This document shows positions 63,458 to 64,000 of a stretch of 64,000 nt of DNA, in pieces. How positions within the stretch are numbered: position 1 is the stretch's first letter; each line of letters starts with the position of its first letter. The notes beneath the pieces were generated by a model. That model was not told where the DNA came from and ran no database searches. It saw nothing but the letters and a program-made list of their open reading frames with translations. Position numbers and translations under genes: made by a program. Source of the DNA: Pseudomonas sp. S04 (GTDB taxonomy: Bacteria; Pseudomonadota; Gammaproteobacteria; Pseudomonadales; Pseudomonadaceae); the NCBI RefSeq assembly GCF_009834545.1, contig NZ_CP019427.1, forward strand, positions 2,238,001-2,302,000. The letters are read 5' to 3'.

Positions 63458-63793
63458 TTAGAGCACCGTGATGGCTCCTCCGGAACCGACGCGTTGCCAA
63501 GGTAAGCCGAGCACCAAGGCTTGAAGTTGCTCTGCATCCAGCTCGACTTCAGAACCGTGCCGCACGCCAGGCCAAAAGAAACGTCCTTGATTTAAGCGCC
63601 GGGCAGCAAGCCAAATCCCCAAGCCATCATGCACCAGCACTTTCATGCGATTGGCACGACGGTTGGCAAACAGATAAGCACAGTGCGGCTTCGCCGCACC
63701 GAACACCGCCACGACCCGCGCCAGCGCAGTTTCAGTGCCGGCGCGCATGTCCATGGGCTCGGTGGCGAGCCAGATGGAGTCGATGCGGATCAT
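63458..63793 (-). CDS. tnpB: IS66 accessory protein TnpB
   Basis: 111 residues starting MIRIDSIWLATEPMDMRAG, with ANRRANRMKVLVHDGLGIWLAARRLNQGRFFWP, the IS66 Orf2 signature. Overlaps tnpA by 4 bp. Needed with TnpC for transposition in this family. Confidence 0.93.
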   Translation of the reverse strand: MIRIDSIWLATEPMDMRAGTETALARVVAVFGAAKPHCAYLFANRRANRMKVLVHDGLGIWLAARRLNQGRFFWPGVRHGSEVELDAEQLQALVLGLPWQRVGSGGAITVL

Positions 63794-64000
63794 CGCAGCA
63801 GGTCTCGCAGGAAAGCAGAGCACGCCGCTGCATTTTCTGCCGGCCAACTCACCACGACTACGCCTTTTGAATGCGGCACTTCGATTCGGATCGTGGCAGG
63901 AAGGGCCTGATGCATCGGCAACGGCGGCGATGTCTTGACCGGGATGAAGGCGGTTTGAAGTGTCAGGCTTTTCTGCGCATGCACGCGTATCCATTTATGG
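63790..64000 (-). CDS. tnpA: IS66 accessory protein TnpA, C-terminal part
   Basis: The frame is open to the window edge and ends IRIEVPHSKGVVVVSWPAEN and FLRDLLR, the usual end of the IS66 TnpA. The N terminus with its HTH lies outside. Confidence 0.8.
   Translation of the reverse strand, partial: HKWIRVHAQKSLTLQTAFIPVKTSPPLPMHQALPATIRIEVPHSKGVVVVSWPAENAAACSAFLRDLLR

Larger units (their letters stand above)
61819..64000 (-). mobile_element. IS66-family insertion sequence, incomplete at window end
   Basis: tnpA, tnpB and tnpC in the IS66 order on the minus strand. The left end at 61819 begins TAAGCGTCCGCC, like IS66 terminal repeats (GTAAGCG type), and is immediately next to the first base of the intron. 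The other end is beyond 64000, so target duplications cannot be seen. Confidence 0.85.

Noticed and set aside
1..64000. CRISPR arrays, rRNA or tRNA genes
   Set aside because: No regularly spaced repeats, no rRNA-like sequence and no tRNA cloverleaf noticed on either strand by eye.

Overview
The window looks like a Pseudomonas chromosome, most likely the P. fluorescens group. It has an OprD-type porin, a hutC-hutU-hutH block with its histidine ABC transporter, cyanase, persulfide dioxygenase, Cache-domain chemoreceptors and a NarL-type two-component set. Both ends are mobile DNA. The left end is a group II intron with an HNH-type maturase, cut by the window edge. The right end is a second, unrelated group II intron lying inside an amino-acid permease gene, with an IS66-family element directly against it. 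This assignment rests on gene content and protein resemblance only.

2-26 kb is a sulfur island with heavy gene decay. It starts with a LysR regulator divergent from an M20 amidohydrolase / MFS transporter / PatB-type C-S lyase operon, then an OprD porin, a SoxC-like sulfite dehydrogenase with a monohaem cytochrome c, remnants of a TauE exporter and a sulfide:quinone reductase, metC, and an amino-acid permease. Next (15.4-20.8 kb) comes a set of genes matching, as I recall them, the published allicin/thiosulfinate-tolerance loci of Allium-associated bacteria: tetR, osmC, sdr, a second tetR, dsbA, thioredoxin, kefC, gor and ahpD. Here sdr, the second tetR, gor and kefC are pseudogenes. gor and kefC survive as pieces of a four-part scar that also holds an AraC fragment and the last about 43 bp of a group II intron. 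An 18-bp palindrome (CTACCATCCAGTTGGTAG and close variants) lies upstream of osmC, of ahpD and in the metC/permease divergent region, so a TetR regulon is visible in the DNA. Cyanase, a second OsmC, metY, persulfide dioxygenase and an intact TauE follow.

26-34 kb is one minus-strand operon of overlapping genes: an acyl-CoA-dehydrogenase-like flavoprotein, a rubredoxin-FAD oxidoreductase fusion and a NitT-family ABC transporter. A sigma-54 promoter with correct -24/-12 spacing precedes it, and its own sigma-54 activator gene lies just upstream. I do not recognise a described pathway with this composition. 34-41 kb holds deletion scars (a cystathionine-synthase-like gene joined to a chemoreceptor tail, and a lactonase tail joined to a small conserved ORF) around four overlapping signalling genes.

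41.7-57 kb concerns histidine: hisJQMP-type transporter, hutC, hutU, hutH, then a divergent pair of transcription units, hisC-like aminotransferase plus a second HutC-type regulator against ridA plus a D-amino-acid dehydrogenase, and a Cache-domain chemoreceptor. Four copies of a TGTATATACA-type operator tie these units together. I infer a route turning D-histidine into L-histidine through imidazolepyruvate, feeding HutH and HutU. 57-64 kb has an RraA-like aldolase, a polar amino-acid ABC transporter, the second intron and IS66.
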